This document shows positions 13,401 through 24,519 of a stretch of DNA of 64,000 nt, piece after piece. The stretch comes from Phytophthora quininea (taxonomy: Eukaryota; Oomycota; Peronosporomycetes; Peronosporales; Peronosporaceae): contig JAAVTG010001003.1 in the NCBI GenBank assembly GCA_011947345.1, positions 62,001 through 126,000 on the forward strand. The letters run 5' to 3'. A model generated the notes under the pieces. The model saw only the letters and a list, made by a program, of their open reading frames with translations. It made no database searches and had not been told where the DNA came from. The translations under genes and the position numbers were made by a program. The number at the start of each line of letters is the position of its first letter. Positions within the stretch are counted from its first letter, which is position 1.

Positions 13401-14734
13401 ACCTATTTGTCTTCGCCATACTCTTGCCGCTCTTTTCTGAGGTTTGTCGGTGCTTTTCATGTCTTCTAAGTGAGAGCATCGCACCGGAAAGATGCTGTTT
13501 CGAAACGGCAGCAACTTGAACTCTTTTTCCACTTTAGTGCGGTCTCTCGCGTCCAGAAGAAAATGTGTATCTGTTTGTTCTTGTCCTCTTAGCTGATTTG
13601 TTTAGTTTCCTTGAGCATTCCAGCTAGCGCTGTTTTGTCGATCTTGACCGTATTTCCTCTCATCATTGCCTGCATAAGTCTTTCTTTACTTTGAAAGTCT
13701 CCATACACGGGAAACGTTTTTGGCAGCTGCATGATGAGTTCCCCTTCAACTTGTGCAGCGATGGTATTCTGGATGACACGAAGGACGTCATTAGAGCTGC
13801 TTCTTTTCAGGAAGTGAGGTAGCTGGATGCCCAGGATTGTCCCTTCCAGTAGCCCTTGTGTGATCTTTAGTTCGAGTTCAGTTGGTTCACGAAGTTGCTT
13901 AGAGAATCCATACGGCTTCATGCACTGCTTCCTCATCTCATGAATCTCGTCATCCGTGTATCGAGCCTTGTTGACTCGGAATATTGCGGTCATGTCCTCT
14001 ACTTCCTGTTGTGTGTCTATCGTCAGTGCCTCTCGTAGCCTATTTGTTTCCCATGGATTCGTCGGTCTCGCTACCCTACATTGGATTCATTGTCGCGTTG
14101 TTCAATCAACATGGTGGGCGTTCTTTTGGTCACGTATAGGCCATTTGTCAAGTCTTTCGATCTGGCCTGCCATTTTTCCGAGGTGTCTTTTTCCTTCACA
14201 GCTTCTTGTTCGAATAGCATGAGCAGCTTGTTTACTTCTTTGCCATCGAGCTCTGGATATTGTTGCTTGTCTTCTGTGATTTCTTTGTTTCTTGTGCTGC
14301 TGGAAGACTTCGGCAAACATCTCCTTCATCCAAATTTCCATCTCTGGTGTGAATTTTCTTTGTCCCGTCTTCGTGCCCTCATATTGTTGCGCTACGTATT
14401 AGAATCTGTCTTCGAATGTCTTCCACTTCATCGCCTTGATTAGTTTGTCTTCATCTGGTAATTCGTTGTTTGTACGCGTTTTGTTTGTGGAGTTTACTGA
14501 TGCTATCGATGTACATGTGTTGTTTCTCGTTTTTCCATTTTTATCCGATCTGTCCGTTGGGTCGTTCGTTTTCTGAGTCGATCTTTGCTTCTTCTTCTTC
14601 TTGGTCCTTGGTATCAGAGGTGTTGGCTCGTGAGTCTTCTTCGACATCTGCTTCTTCTCGTTTGCGTTTGCCGTTGATTAAAAACCCTCCAAGTCGATGT
14701 CCATGCTGTCTGCCTCCGTGACCTGCTCGCACTG
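10457..14734 (-). pseudogene. LINE ORF1: gag-like with CCHC knuckle and OTU-like protease
   Basis: ORF1 products bind element RNA and act as chaperones. Seen along the minus strand: a Lys/Glu-rich N-terminus (14732-14400); a conserved-looking block at 13993-13589; a second at 13532-13143; and a retroviral-type zinc knuckle CYTCGAHDYTATQC near 13110-13067, the usual CX2CX4HX4C. Further on is an OTU-like segment with the catalytic-Cys motif NGNCQYY (12425-12405) and, about 300 bases later, a Gly-Ser-Glu-Phe-Thr-Leu-His-Leu-Leu-Ala-Lys stretch that fits the WG..L..LA region of OTU proteases with the Trp replaced. Pro/Asp/Glu-rich sequence follows (11405-10845). Breaks in frame at 13597-13599 and 13195-13197 each sit in a homopolymer. 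The OTU assignment rests on motif spacing only. Confidence 0.6.
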
Positions 14735-15229
14735 ATTTTTTGTGGACTGGTTATCTCCTGGAGTTGTCCCCGTGCCTGGATCCGGAGGCTCCGCTTGCTT
14801 TTCCATACCGCGTCCCCTGGCGATCTTCCCGGGAAATAAACCTTGCTTATTCCCTTTTGCTATGCGTGTTTGTCGTTTCTTCCGTTGTTTGCTTGTGGCT
14901 GTTTGCCGTCTCCTGCTTGTGGTTGCTCCCAGTCGCCGCGAGTTTCACCTCCAGTCGCTTGCTCTCGAGCAGTCGCCTGCAGATTCGGAAGTGCTCTCGT
15001 TACTGTACAATAATGATATGGAAATATGCCAACTGTGGTATGGAAACCCTCCTAAAATGGTATGGAAAAAATCTTTACCTCCCTAGCGATCGTCGCTCCA
15101 CATCTCCGTAACCAGAGTCGAAACAATCTACTTGATGGAGCACATAGACGCTTCGCCAGAAAACAGCCGCCTTGAGGTTAGCTGTTAGGCATTAATGATG
15201 GGAAATCCAGAGCTTCCCCGTGTGAAACA

Positions 15230-15541
15230 CGGCATTAGTATTGGCAGCAAGTGGGTGGATGAAAGCGAGCAATTGGTGCGCACTCTGATTGCGGTAGCGG
15301 CAGCTAAACAAACTTCCGTCAACTTAATCGACGTGATTCACTCGATCCTGACAAAGCGCGGCGACGACGAGGCTGGCTTTCGTTGAGCAAGTAAGACGGA
15401 GTTCATGGTGCAACTTGACGGCATGGGTCCGACGCAGAACGGCTCCATACTCATCATTAGCGCCACAAATTGTACCCACACGCTCGATGAGGCTCTCCGC
15501 CGGCGCCTCGTCAAGCGGATGTACATTCCACTTCCCTCAAC
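15230..15541 (+). pseudogene. fragment of a spastin/VPS4-type AAA ATPase, cut by Copia
   Basis: Meiotic-clade AAA ATPases (spastin, katanin, fidgetin, VPS4) remodel microtubules or ESCRT-III. Seen in one frame: SKWVDESEQLVRTL, the segment after Walker A; a Walker B region LIDVIHSILTKRGDDE in which the usual D-E pair is D-V; then MVQLDGMG, a sensor-1-like [17 protein letters not shown], and MYIPLPS. Walker A is not present upstream. A TGA at 15384-15386 interrupts the frame where an Arg is expected. The Copia element is inserted directly after the IPLPS codons. Beyond the element, sequence from 21553 may continue the frame for roughly 15-25 codons before similarity fades. Already defective before or independent of the insertion. 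Confidence 0.75.
15537..15541. repeat. target-site duplication (left) TCAAC
   Basis: Five bases TCAAC directly precede the left LTR and recur directly after the right LTR at 21548-21552, as expected for integrase-mediated insertion of the Copia element. Confidence 0.95.
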
Positions 15542-15912
15542 TGTTATTTCAGCAGCTCTCGCGGAGGCCACGAAGTCAGCCGTCGGCGCCGGGCGTCGAT
15601 CCAGGGCAGGCTTGGCGACAGTGAGGATCTTGGGCAAGAAGTCCGATTGATATGCAAACACGGACTCCTATTACTTGTGCTTAGACTTCTCCTCTCCACG
15701 AGCTGGCTAAAACGGAACTGAGGCCTAAGACTTACATGCATGGCGCTGAGATGCCTTCAATTGTAATATGTCTTTTGTCCACCGTCATCTCGTTGCACCT
15801 TGACTTCCACACCCTTCTCAATGCTCTCAACCTTCGGAGCTGGCCGAGACCTTCACTCACTGGTCAGCCTCAGCCAACGTTGTGGGCTTGCGGATAGAGC
15901 AGGATTTTAACA
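15542..15912 (-). repeat. Copia 3' LTR
   Basis: 371 bp, beginning TGTTATTTC and ending TTAACA on the + strand. It matches 21177-21547 with no difference that I could find. It is the 3' LTR because the element reads on the minus strand. Confidence 0.97.
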
Positions 15913-18900
15913 CTCCCCCGACGCTAGCGCCGGAACTCCGTCGTCCTTGACCGCTGCATCCGTTGTCATGCCTATCATCGCTCGATAGGTTTGCAGGCTA
16001 TGCTTGGACAACGCCTTGGTAAACATATCAGCGGGGTTCTCGGTGCCAGGTACTTTTTCAACCTTCATCAAACCAAGCTTGATCTGCTCACGAACATAGT
16101 GCCATCTTAGTTCGATGTGACGAGTTCTGCTATTGTATGTAGGCTTTTGGGCCATCGCCAAAGCAGCGCTATTATCCACTCCCATGGTCAGCTCCATCGT
16201 CACGTCAGCTCTGGGCAAGATCTCATCAAGCATGTTCACGATTCCACGTCCTTCCATGGCAGCCTCGCACATTGCCACATACTCAGCTTCAGCTGTCGAT
16301 TGAGCAACTATTGTCTGTCGACGAGCAGCCCAAGCCACGGCGCCCCCACCAATAGTTAGTACAAATCCCGTCACGCTCTTACGAGTCTCTGGGTCGTTAC
16401 CCCAATCGGCATCGCAGTGACCGCTGATCACTATGTTGTCTGCTTTTTTATCATCGATCGAATAATAAATCCCCATGTTACGCGTACCAGCTAGGTAGCG
16501 AAAGATCCTCTTCACGGCTCCACAATGCTTCCGACTCGGTTTGTTCACAAAGCGACTCAAGTAACCAACCGCGAATGCGATGTCTGGCCTTGTGCTGGTA
16601 GCCAGATACATCAGCGCACCAATTGCACCACGATAATCAAACGAAACAGCGTCAGACTCATCACTCGGTTCCCCTTCTTGCGGCAAAAACTTGGCATTTG
16701 TTTCCATTGGGGTGGCACTGGCATGTGCATCGTCAAACCCAAAGCGCTCCATCACTTCGTTACAATACTTAGACTGGTGTAAGCGAATGCCGTGCTCATC
16801 TTGGTCCACTTGTACGCCAAGGAAATGATGGAGGACGCCACCGTCCTTGAATCCATATTTCTCATGGATCTTGGCGAACATCATTGTCTTGAAACCAACC
16901 TCGTTAGTTCCAAGTACTACGTCGTCCACGTAAAGTAAGAGTATAGCGAACACTCCCCTTGGCAGTAGAAGTAGAGACACGGTTCAGTTTGAGTGTTCTG
17001 AAAGTTCTCTGACTTCAACCACTTGTCTACTTCTTCATACCATTCAGCCCCAGACTGATGCAGCCCATAGAGAGCTTGGTCCACGCGATACAACTTTCCA
17101 TGTGCGCACGGAAAGCCGGGGATTCGGCGAACGTACTGGCGGATCTTCAGCCCAGCGTTCAAGTACGCGGTGTCAATATCACCCTGGTATAACACTAGTC
17201 TCATCTTCCCAGCTATCGAGACAACAACTCTGAACGTCATCATTCTAGCAACAGGAGAGAACGTATCCACGTAATCCACGCCGAAAATCTGCTGGTTCCC
17301 CAGTCCAACAAGTCGTGGTCGGTAGCGAATAACAAAACCCTTGTCATTGGTCTTCGCCTGGAAGCGCCACATAGTTCCCAAAGCATGTGCATCACTTGGT
17401 AACTCGCTCTCGTCAATGAGCTCCAGCACGCCTTTCGAAAACATCGCCTCCAGCTCACGCTGCATGCCAGCGTACCATTCGTTCTTCTGCGGGGTCTCCA
17501 TAGCTTCTTTGAAACTCTTCGGTATTTGGACGTCTCGAATATGCCACTGCTTATCTCCATTAGAACCCTCAGCGCTCTTGCGGTGATACGTTGCGTTTAC
17601 GTGGTAATCTTCGAGGTATCTTGGCGGTTTCCGCTCAGCAGCAGATCGCAAGTTCATCCTTGGTCTGTCCTCCATGTACCTCTGCCGCTTGGCAGCAAGA
17701 ACATCGTCCAGTTCAGCTTGCGCCGAGGATCTTCGGGCACCAGTGATCATTTCGGGCACCATATATGTATCCATGCCGTTATCACTAACTTGAAAATCAT
17801 GGTGCTCGGCATCTTGATCTTGCTGACGCTCGATTAACGTGCCAGTAGTGTATGCCTCAGATACATCGAGATCAGCCATCGGTTGAAAGCTCGTAAGTGT
17901 TTCACCAGTAGTTTCATCTTCCACTTGGCTCACGTCGACGCCGCCATCTTGATTGACGTCGAACGGGTCTGGCGGACTGGTCTCACCAGGCTCGGCAGGT
18001 TTCTCCTCGAGATTACTCTGCTCATCGTCGTGCGCATCATCAAATGCATCATCTCGTGTCACTTGAGAGTGATCTGTGTCTCTTTCAGCACGGTTATCGT
18101 GGTCTTCTTGATCCACGTCACCTTCAGCACTGCTTTCTGCAGCATCTCCCTCCTCCTCAGATTCATCACTAGCCATTTCTAGAGTATTATCGTCTGGAGG
18201 ATCGTCACCGTCCGTCGGATCAGCACTGCTGTCATCGCCAGTTTCTGTGCTGCCCTCTTCTTGGCCACTCTCGTCACCTTCATCAGGCCGAGAGGCGGTT
18301 ACCAGAGGTCTCCGCGATGGGAATACCGAGTGCATTGGCGCTTGTTCCCATTCACCAACGCCGACGACGTGCTCTCCATCAGACTCAGAGTCGGATTCAG
18401 CGTCGGGCGGGGTCGGAGGCATCTCATCGAGATCATCGTAGTCAGGTAATTCTGGATCGACATCAGCAGCATCACCGTTTTCCTCCTCTACAGACTCCAT
18501 GGGAACATCTTCAGTTAGATCTCCATCTCCAGCACTCGACGCACTCTCGTCATCGTAGCAGTATGCATCATCCGGGTCGATTCGAGACAGCCAATCCATG
18601 ATAGAATCGTCGTACTCTTCGCGATAGCGGTCTCCGTACATTATCTCCTCGTTGACAACCACATGCAGGACGTGCTGAACAACTTGCTCGGTCGGAAAGT
18701 AGACCTTGCATCCTGCCTGACCTTCAGGATAACCTACTAGGAACCCGATGCGGCAGTTGTCGTCTATTTTCCGTCGAGAAGGTGTGATAGGCTTGTAAGC
18801 ATACGCGATAGACCCGAATGTCTTAATTCGGTGTAGATCTGGTCTTTTACCATACATCTTGTAGTACGGCGTGTCTCGAATAGCTTGGCAGTATGATCTG

Positions 18901-19685
18901 TTCCGGATGAAAGTCGCCATCTCCAGAGCATGTACCCACATAGACTTCGGAAGTCTTGACTTGACCATCATAGTTTTCATCATGTGCGTCAACGTCTGAT
19001 GGGCACGTTCACACAAGTTGAGATGTGAACTTTTCGGCGGGTTCGGAAGGAACGCGATGCCTTGCTCGCGATACCACTCCTGCATTTCTGCGTTATCGAA
19101 CTCTCCACCGTTGTCTGTGATCACTCTCTGCACTGGGCAATTCCTGAACTGCCGTTCAGCCCAAGCAATGTATCGCCGCATGGCCTCATTCACATCTTCT
19201 GCATTCTTCGATCTTAGTGGATATACAGTAGTGAACCTTGAGTATCCATCAACAACAACCAGCACAGCCTTATACGCGCTCGTGCTGTTGCTACGGCACG
19301 GGAACAACAAGTCTGCAAAAATCACTTGGTTCCGCTGCGTTATTCCGCGCTCCAGCCGCTTCAACGGTGAAGGCTTGCGCTCTTTGCCCATGTGACAAGC
19401 TTCACAGTCTGCAAAAACTCGTTGCCGCAAAGTCATTCCAGTCACTAACCCACGGTCTGCCATGATCTTCACGTATTGGGGGCACAAGTGCCCAAGACGC
19501 TCGTGCCAGCGCTGTAAGTCAGCCACACCGTCAGCAGACGTTTGGATCGCTTGTCGTTGCGATGATCGACTGCTGATACTCGATTCTTGCACGTTCTTCG
19601 GAAGAAAAGCGTTCTGAGCATCGAAAGTGTACAATCCGCAACTATTGCGACCAACAGCCAGTACTTGTTGATTCCCTTTCCACAA
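15907..19685 (-). CDS. pol: Copia pol: integrase, reverse transcriptase, RNase H
   Basis: Integrates and copies the element. Seen: integrase zinc domain HERLGHLCPQY ... CEACHMGKE; catalytic core with the Asp in VVVDGYSRF, the Asp in VITDNGGEFDN and the Glu in LCERAHQT; a long acidic linker (about 18570-17890); and a Copia RT with WRFQAKTNDKGFVIRYRPRLV, DIDTAYLNAG, YGLHQSGAEWYEEVDKWL and the active site YVDDVVLG. The RNase H has CDADWGNDPETRKSVTGF, the Glu of STAEAEYVAM and DNSAALAM, and the tail ends with TRHIELRWHYVREQ and DMFTKALS. All catalytic residues are present. The frame shifts at a run of four G (16955-16958, C on the + strand) a few codons before YVDD. Otherwise the ORF looks functional. 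Confidence 0.93.
15913..15921 (-). promoter_or_regulatory. Copia polypurine tract
   Basis: On the minus strand, TCGGGGGAG immediately precedes the 3' LTR, the position and composition expected for the plus-strand DNA primer. Confidence 0.75.
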
Positions 19686-21097
19686 TTCGTAGACCTTTTT
19701 CTGCGTCCTTGGTATTTCACAGTGTAACCTTGGTCCTCAGCCTGCGAATGGGAAAGCAAGTTCATGCTATCCGGCACGAAAAATACGTCCTTCAGGTAGA
19801 TCGCGACGTCCAATTTATTCATCCTCACGATCAACTGTACGTCACCAATACCAACAGGAGTAGTCATGAATTTCTTCTGGAAACCGCGAACACTGTCCGT
19901 CTCTTCATCCTTGCCAAAAGGGCGATAGTAACTGAAGTAGCGCAGGTCCGAGGCTACGTGTACGTTCGAAGCATTATCGAAGCACCATTCCCATACTGGG
20001 TGTTCTTCATGGTCATCAACGGGTGAATTTCCCTTGTTTTCACGTTGCTCCACTGCAGACTTCTTGGCCGCCACCGAGTCTCCAGTAGCAGTGAACTTCA
20101 CAGGCTCATCATGTGGTTGCTCTGCTGTCAAAGAACCGTCTAGGTCAAATTCGGCAACAGAGACCTTGTCTGCGAACTGAACCTTTCGTCGAGTATATGT
20201 AGCCTGCTTTGCTCCAGACCCAGCCACGCCAGATCCAAACTCACTGGTTCCAGCTCCAGATTTCTTGCTCTTCTCCGGGCAGTCTTTGCTCTGGTGGCCT
20301 TGCTTGTGACAGACGAAACAATTTCCTTGCTTCCTGTCCGCCTTCATAGCAGCAATAGCGGCAGTCTTCTCAGGACTCTTTTGTTTATTACCGCCATTGT
20401 TTCCATTCTGCTGGCCCTTGTTTTTCAGACCTTGTCCTTGACTTTGGCCTTGGGATTGAGTTCCAGCAGTATGTCCTAGCTCTCGATCACACTTGTTGAA
20501 GCTATCCATGCGCAGGATCTGATCCTTAACCTTCTCCGGGGTGTCGACTTTTTCATCACCAACTTCCACCATGCTTTTCAGTCTGTCGAACCTCGCGTTC
20601 GATGGCAACGACCTGATCAGCATCTGGGTGAAAATTGGGTCTCGGACACCAGCACTCAGATTTGTCAACTGCTCTCGAATCATGAACATGTTGTCAACGT
20701 GTTGAGCAACATCCCAGTTTGGCTTGCACTTGGTGGTCTGCAGCTTGTTGTAGAGAATGATCTCCTGGTTCGTTCTGGTGGCTGCGTTGGTCTTTCCTTC
20801 GTAGTAGTTCACCAAGTAGTCCCACATCTCCTTGCCGTTTTTCTTCAGCATCACCCGCTGCCCGAGCTCCATCGAGAGCGAAGCAAGGATGATCCGCTTT
20901 AGTTTCGCAGCGGCCGTGTTGTAGGTCTTCTTCTCGGCTTCGGAGGATTTGTCCGAGATCGTGTTCGTGCCTGTGGCGACGTCCAAGACTTCTTCCCCTT
21001 CGAAGGCAACCAACATCATCTCCTTGTAGTACGTCCATGATTGACCGTGCCAACCAACTGGACGTCCGTTCTTGTTCAGCTCGACCTTGTTCGACAT
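19469..21097 (-). CDS. gag: Copia gag and protease
   Basis: Forms the virus-like particle and, through the protease, processes the polyprotein. The frame opens with MSNKVELNKNGRPVGWHGQS, a typical Copia gag N-terminus. A capsid-like helical region (UBN2 type, about residues 30-190) is followed by a Gln/Gly/Asn-rich linker, a zinc knuckle CFVCHKQGHQSKDC (about residues 258-271), and a protease region with WCFDNASNVHVASD (about residues 373-386), where most Copia proteases have D-S/T-G/A. The frame leaves the correct path at a run of five A (19696-19700, T on the + strand) just before the integrase. Copia normally has one continuous gag-pol frame, so this is either a real slip or an error. Confidence 0.92.
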   Translation of the reverse strand: MSNKVELNKNGRPVGWHGQSWTYYKEMMLVAFEGEEVLDVATGTNTISDKSSEAEKKTYNTAAAKLKRIILASLSMELGQRVMLKKNGKEMWDYLVNYYEGKTNAATRTNQEIILYNKLQTTKCKPNWDVAQHVDNMFMIREQLTNLSAGVRDPIFTQMLIRSLPSNARFDRLKSMVEVGDEKVDTPEKVKDQILRMDSFNKCDRELGHTAGTQSQGQSQGQGLKNKGQQNGNNGGNKQKSPEKTAAIAAMKADRKQGNCFVCHKQGHQSKDCPEKSKKSGAGTSEFGSGVAGSGAKQATYTRRKVQFADKVSVAEFDLDGSLTAEQPHDEPVKFTATGDSVAAKKSAVEQRENKGNSPVDDHEEHPVWEWCFDNASNVHVASDLRYFSYYRPFGKDEETDSVRGFQKKFMTTPVGIGDVQLIVRMNKLDVAIYLKDVFFVPDSMNLLSHSQAEDQGYTVKYQGRRKRSTNCGKGINKYWLLVAIVADCTLSMLRTLFFRRTCKNRVSAVDHRNDKRSKRLLTVWLTYSAGTSVLGTCAPNT

Positions 21098-21159
21098 TTT
21101 GACGTCGCAACACGGGCTTGGACAACGGCAACTACAGGAAGCGAGGTGTCTCGTACGGT

Positions 21160-21176
21160 TCTTGGGCTCAGTACCC
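21160..21176 (-). promoter_or_regulatory. possible Copia primer-binding site
   Basis: Read on the minus strand, the bases directly inside the 5' LTR are GGGTACTGAGCCCAAG. This resembles the GGTATCAGAGCC type of site used by initiator-Met tRNA primers in many Copia elements, but it is not a perfect match. Confidence 0.4.
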
Positions 21177-21547
21177 TGTTATTTCAGCAGCTCTCGCGGA
21201 GGCCACGAAGTCAGCCGTCGGCGCCGGGCGTCGATCCAGGGCAGGCTTGGCGACAGTGAGGATCTTGGGCAAGAAGTCCGATTGATATGCAAACACGGAC
21301 TCCTATTACTTGTGCTTAGACTTCTCCTCTCCACGAGCTGGCTAAAACGGAACTGAGGCCTAAGACTTACATGCATGGCGCTGAGATGCCTTCAATTGTA
21401 ATATGTCTTTTGTCCACCGTCATCTCGTTGCACCTTGACTTCCACACCCTTCTCAATGCTCTCAACCTTCGGAGCTGGCCGAGACCTTCACTCACTGGTC
21501 AGCCTCAGCCAACGTTGTGGGCTTGCGGATAGAGCAGGATTTTAACA
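21177..21547 (-). repeat. Copia 5' LTR
   Basis: 371 bp, apparently identical to the other LTR. As the 5' LTR it should carry the element's promoter for minus-strand transcription towards gag; no TATA box was assigned with confidence. Confidence 0.97.
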
Positions 21548-21552
21548 TCAAC
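21548..21552. repeat. target-site duplication (right) TCAAC
   Basis: Direct repeat of 15537-15541 at the other edge of the Copia insertion. Confidence 0.95.
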
Positions 21553-21891
21553 TAAATCGCGTGTCGAATATATGCAACACGCGCTAAAGCAGCAAGCACG
21601 ACCTCCTCCGTTGACAGCAGGTATCGCGCTTGGTCGGCCATTTCCTTTTCACATGCCGACATGACGAGGCAGAATTGCTGAGCAAAATCACAGCCAGCCT
21701 TCTCAATCTGTCGTGCATGGCCTCGTTGGAAGATGTGTATGTTTTTAATGGTCGTAAGTTTTTCCACAACTTGTGTGTTCATCATGTTCAAAATATTTCG
21801 GTTACGCTCACGAGGTGATCGTTCGATGAGGTACTTTTTGTCCGTTTTTGAGCCGATCCAAGAACGAAACCTGTGGCTGTTCACTGTGAGA
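21553..21891. other. spacer between Copia and the first LRR gene
   Basis: A minus-strand ORF of 110 residues (21884-21552) and a + frame upstream of the LRR gene ATG overlap here. Neither matches a family I know. The first 50-75 bases may be the far side of the AAA ATPase fragment. The + frame is open from 21733, so an N-terminal extension of the LRR protein cannot be excluded. Confidence 0.35.
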
Positions 21892-24434
21892 ATGGAGTCG
21901 TCTGGTAAGGTAGGCGTGGTCGATGACGACGAAGCTCGAGAAGTCTTCTGTCAGGAGAGTAAAGGCAGTCCTTTGCGTCGGAAGTCTTCGTCGCTACAAC
22001 ATCAGCCGTCCGTCGCTCCGAAAAGAGTCCACCCAGTAACAACCGACACCGTCGGTGGCGCTCTCGAAAAGATGACTAGCGAGTGCACCAAGCAGAAGGT
22101 CAATACCGTGTCTGCTGGCAAAGAACGAGAGAAAAGTATAGTCCTGCAGGTTTCCATTGCTCTAGCATTAATCGTTTGTGTGGCGTGGACATTGTGGCTC
22201 ATCTTCCTGAATATCGCTCCAAACGACACTGTGAACCGCGTTATGAACACGAAGACATTCGACTATGGCTCGTTTTGGCTGTTTATCGACCCGTCGAAGA
22301 AGTTGGTGGTGGCTGCTGCGTTCGGGTTGTCAGTTATTGTATTTGGATACCTCGGAGTATTATTTAAGATGCTTCCATTCTGGAAGGACTCGAAGCAGTC
22401 GTACTTGGTCTACCAAATCCTGACCACACTCGTCAAGAAGCTTGAGAAGGCGATGGATAAAAAGCGAGGATCCGTCACCTCTGCAGCAAGGAAATTGACG
22501 TCATCACTTTCAGACGGAAGCCAAGCGAAAAAGTATACTGTACGTACGAATTCATTCCACAGCTTTTACACGGTTCTTATTCGCTTGTTTTGTAGAAACT
22601 CGTGATGAAGTTCGGCGACTTGGCTCTGGAAACAGTTCTTCTCTATCAGATGCTTGAAGCCGGGTCGCCTGCAGTGTTAATCGGGATCATCACGATGATT
22701 GTAGCGTCCAATGCTTTATCTTGTGCGATTATGCTGTTCGTTCCGTACGAACGAGCTCCAATGGCCGAAATTCTCGTCGATATCCTGTACGTATTACCGG
22801 CATTACTTGATCGCTCGTAAAGCTGGTTCATCTTGATGCTTGTGCGTACAGATTCGACGTGCTGATCGTTGTCGGATTTCCGATGCTCGTCGTCTTCTAC
22901 TGTTTATCCACCTTCACCTTCGACCGAACAAAATTCGCGATAAATCTCGAAGTTTTTCCCGCCGGTTGGTTCGAGCAAGGCGCTAGTGTGATCGCTGATC
23001 CCGTCGAGACATCGGTCATCTACAAGAGCTTGAAATCGCTACGGATCATGACAGTCCTCGACTTTTCATTAGAATGGGGTCAACACCACACTCTGTTTTC
23101 GACTACACCAAGTCGTCGATCTGATCCACCACCCTAAGAAGCGACAAGGTAATGTCTATCCCAAGCGCAGTCGCCTCGCTGCGATTGCTTTGGTATTATT
23201 TGCCGTGTTTCTGGTGGTCTTCGTCGAAGAAAGTGTGCGAACATCAGCCGCTGCTTGCAGAGCTCATCCAGAGTGTGTTATGAATGCACGCCGGTGGATT
23301 CGCTTGGAAAGTGACTCGTTGACGCAATGTCCTTGTCTGATACTCATCGACCGAGACCTCGCTCCAAAAACGTACCCGGAATGGGAGAAACCAAAGAACA
23401 TGACTGACAAAGTGGCACAGCTTGCCACCACTGGAGACTTGCAGACACTTCAACTGACAAATCGATATTTGGCTGAACTTCCAGTAGAACTCCGCCGCTG
23501 CAAGAACTTGAAGCATTTGTACGTTGTCTGCTTGATATCCGAGAATGAAATACTGACAATCGTTTGGGGTGTAGATCGCTCGAATACACCCACACGCAGA
23601 CATTTCCACCATGGATCAAAGAATTCACCAAGCTCGAATTTCTGTACGTCCCAATCTGGTTCGTATCACGCTGCATCGCTCTCACTTTGCATAAAAATAT
23701 GTTGTAGGCACGTGGAGAGTAAATTCACGAGTCCAATGGTGCTCATGCCGCTTGACATGTTCGACGACATGCCGTCGCTTACGTTCATTCACCTTGCAGC
23801 CTTTATCCCGATGACGGAACTTCCGTCTCTTGATGGTCTGACGGGCCTCAAATCGCTCACTCTTGCTGTGTTTCTCGCTCTGGACAAACTTCCTTCCTTC
23901 GACAAGCTTCAAAATCTCGAACGCCTCGTGCTTGCAGTAATGCCGACGATCAACACGTTGCCGGAGTTGTCAGCACTCACGAACTTGAAGTCGTTTGCAG
24001 CTTTTGACCGAGGCACCTGGTGCTGCAATGGATTTATTAGCGACTGTAATCTCAGCGACGGAAAATGTGGCGTTCACCCGGTCTGGGGGACTCCTGCTGC
24101 GACGTGTTTAAGTCCCAATCGAACCGACGAAATCCCGTCAGCTGCAACCCTCGAGGTACTGAAAAAGTTTGCATATTCAACGTGTGGTCCGGTGCTGCAG
24201 CCTGGAATGTCAGAAGATCCTCCAACGCCAGAAACCATGGCTCCGTGCAATGGCACGTTGTATCGACAGTGCCCAACGTCTGATGGAGTCGAGTCGATGT
24301 GCTACAACGCCAGATTCATGGGGATCACCTGCACCACCAACAAATATCCGATCGAAATGCGGCGACGTCAAATTGCTCGAAGTGTCGGTGATCCCTGCAA
24401 CCCCGAGGTGGAAGCTTGGCTAGGATGCAAGTAG
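21892..24434 (+). CDS. multi-pass membrane LRR protein, copy 1
   Basis: Unnamed oomycete-type membrane protein, probably at the cell surface. Exons: 21892-22539, 22596-22786, 22852-23518, 23575-23643, 23708-24434; all introns are GT-AG and 56-65 bp. The protein has a charged N-terminus and hydrophobic segments around VSIALALIVCVAWTLWLIF, VVAAAFGLSVIVFGYLGVLF, VLIGIITMIVASNALSCAI, VLIVVGFPMLVVFYCL and LVLFAVFLVVFVEE. Five or six leucine-rich repeats follow (LQTLQLTNRYLAELP, LERLVLAVMPTINTLP). It ends in a Cys-rich domain (GTWCCNGF ... CNGTLYRQC ... MRRRQIARSVGDPC ... EAWLGCK). Start ATG 21892 is chosen because the related copy 2 begins with the same MESS. Exon 3 changes frame between about 23070 and 23095, so the gene is interrupted or carries an error there. 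Confidence 0.8.
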
Positions 24435-24519
24435 CAGAATTGTCCATTTTAATCCAAAACCCATCAACGTCGGAGGTGATCAATTCTAAGTTCACTTCAG
24501 AATTCGAGCTTCAAGAGGA

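Larger units (their letters stand above)
5490..14740 (-). mobile_element. LINE (APE-type non-LTR retrotransposon) with OTU-like domain
   Basis: A roughly 9.2-kb minus-strand element. From its 5' end (right) it carries ORF1 (charged N-terminus, CCHC knuckle, OTU-like cysteine protease, acidic C-terminus), then ORF2 (APE endonuclease, reverse transcriptase, C-terminal zinc-binding region). No LTRs flank it. Exact ends and a target-site duplication could not be set by eye: the 3' end is taken just after the last coding stop near 5497 and the 5' end near 14735. The copy is damaged, with many frame breaks, an in-frame stop in the RT and an altered RT active site, so it is probably not autonomous. 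Several breaks fall in homopolymers and may be sequencing artefacts. Confidence 0.8.
15542..21547 (-). mobile_element. complete Ty1/Copia LTR retrotransposon
   Basis: 6006 bp, transcribed on the minus strand. Two 371-bp LTRs (TG...CA ends) look identical base for base by eye, and the element is flanked by TCAAC repeats, so insertion is recent. Internal order on the minus strand is gag, protease, integrase, reverse transcriptase, RNase H, the Copia order. A purine-rich tract abuts the 3' LTR and a plausible primer-binding site follows the 5' LTR. The coding region breaks frame twice, each time at a homopolymer (19696-19700 and 16955-16958). That is surprising for an element this young and hints at sequence errors. 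Confidence 0.97.

Noticed and set aside
16117..18601. several + strand ORFs across the Copia body
   Set aside because: Antisense shadows of the integrase/RT frames.
19690..19705. programmed -1 frameshift between Copia gag and pol
   Set aside because: The site does not fit the usual X XXY YYZ slippery heptamer and equivalent one-base losses occur in unrelated genes, so an error or mutation is more likely.
21552..21884. 110-residue minus-strand ORF directly beside the Copia LTR
   Set aside because: No recognisable motif; it overlaps the possible AAA continuation and the upstream open frame of the LRR gene, so it may be a chance shadow.
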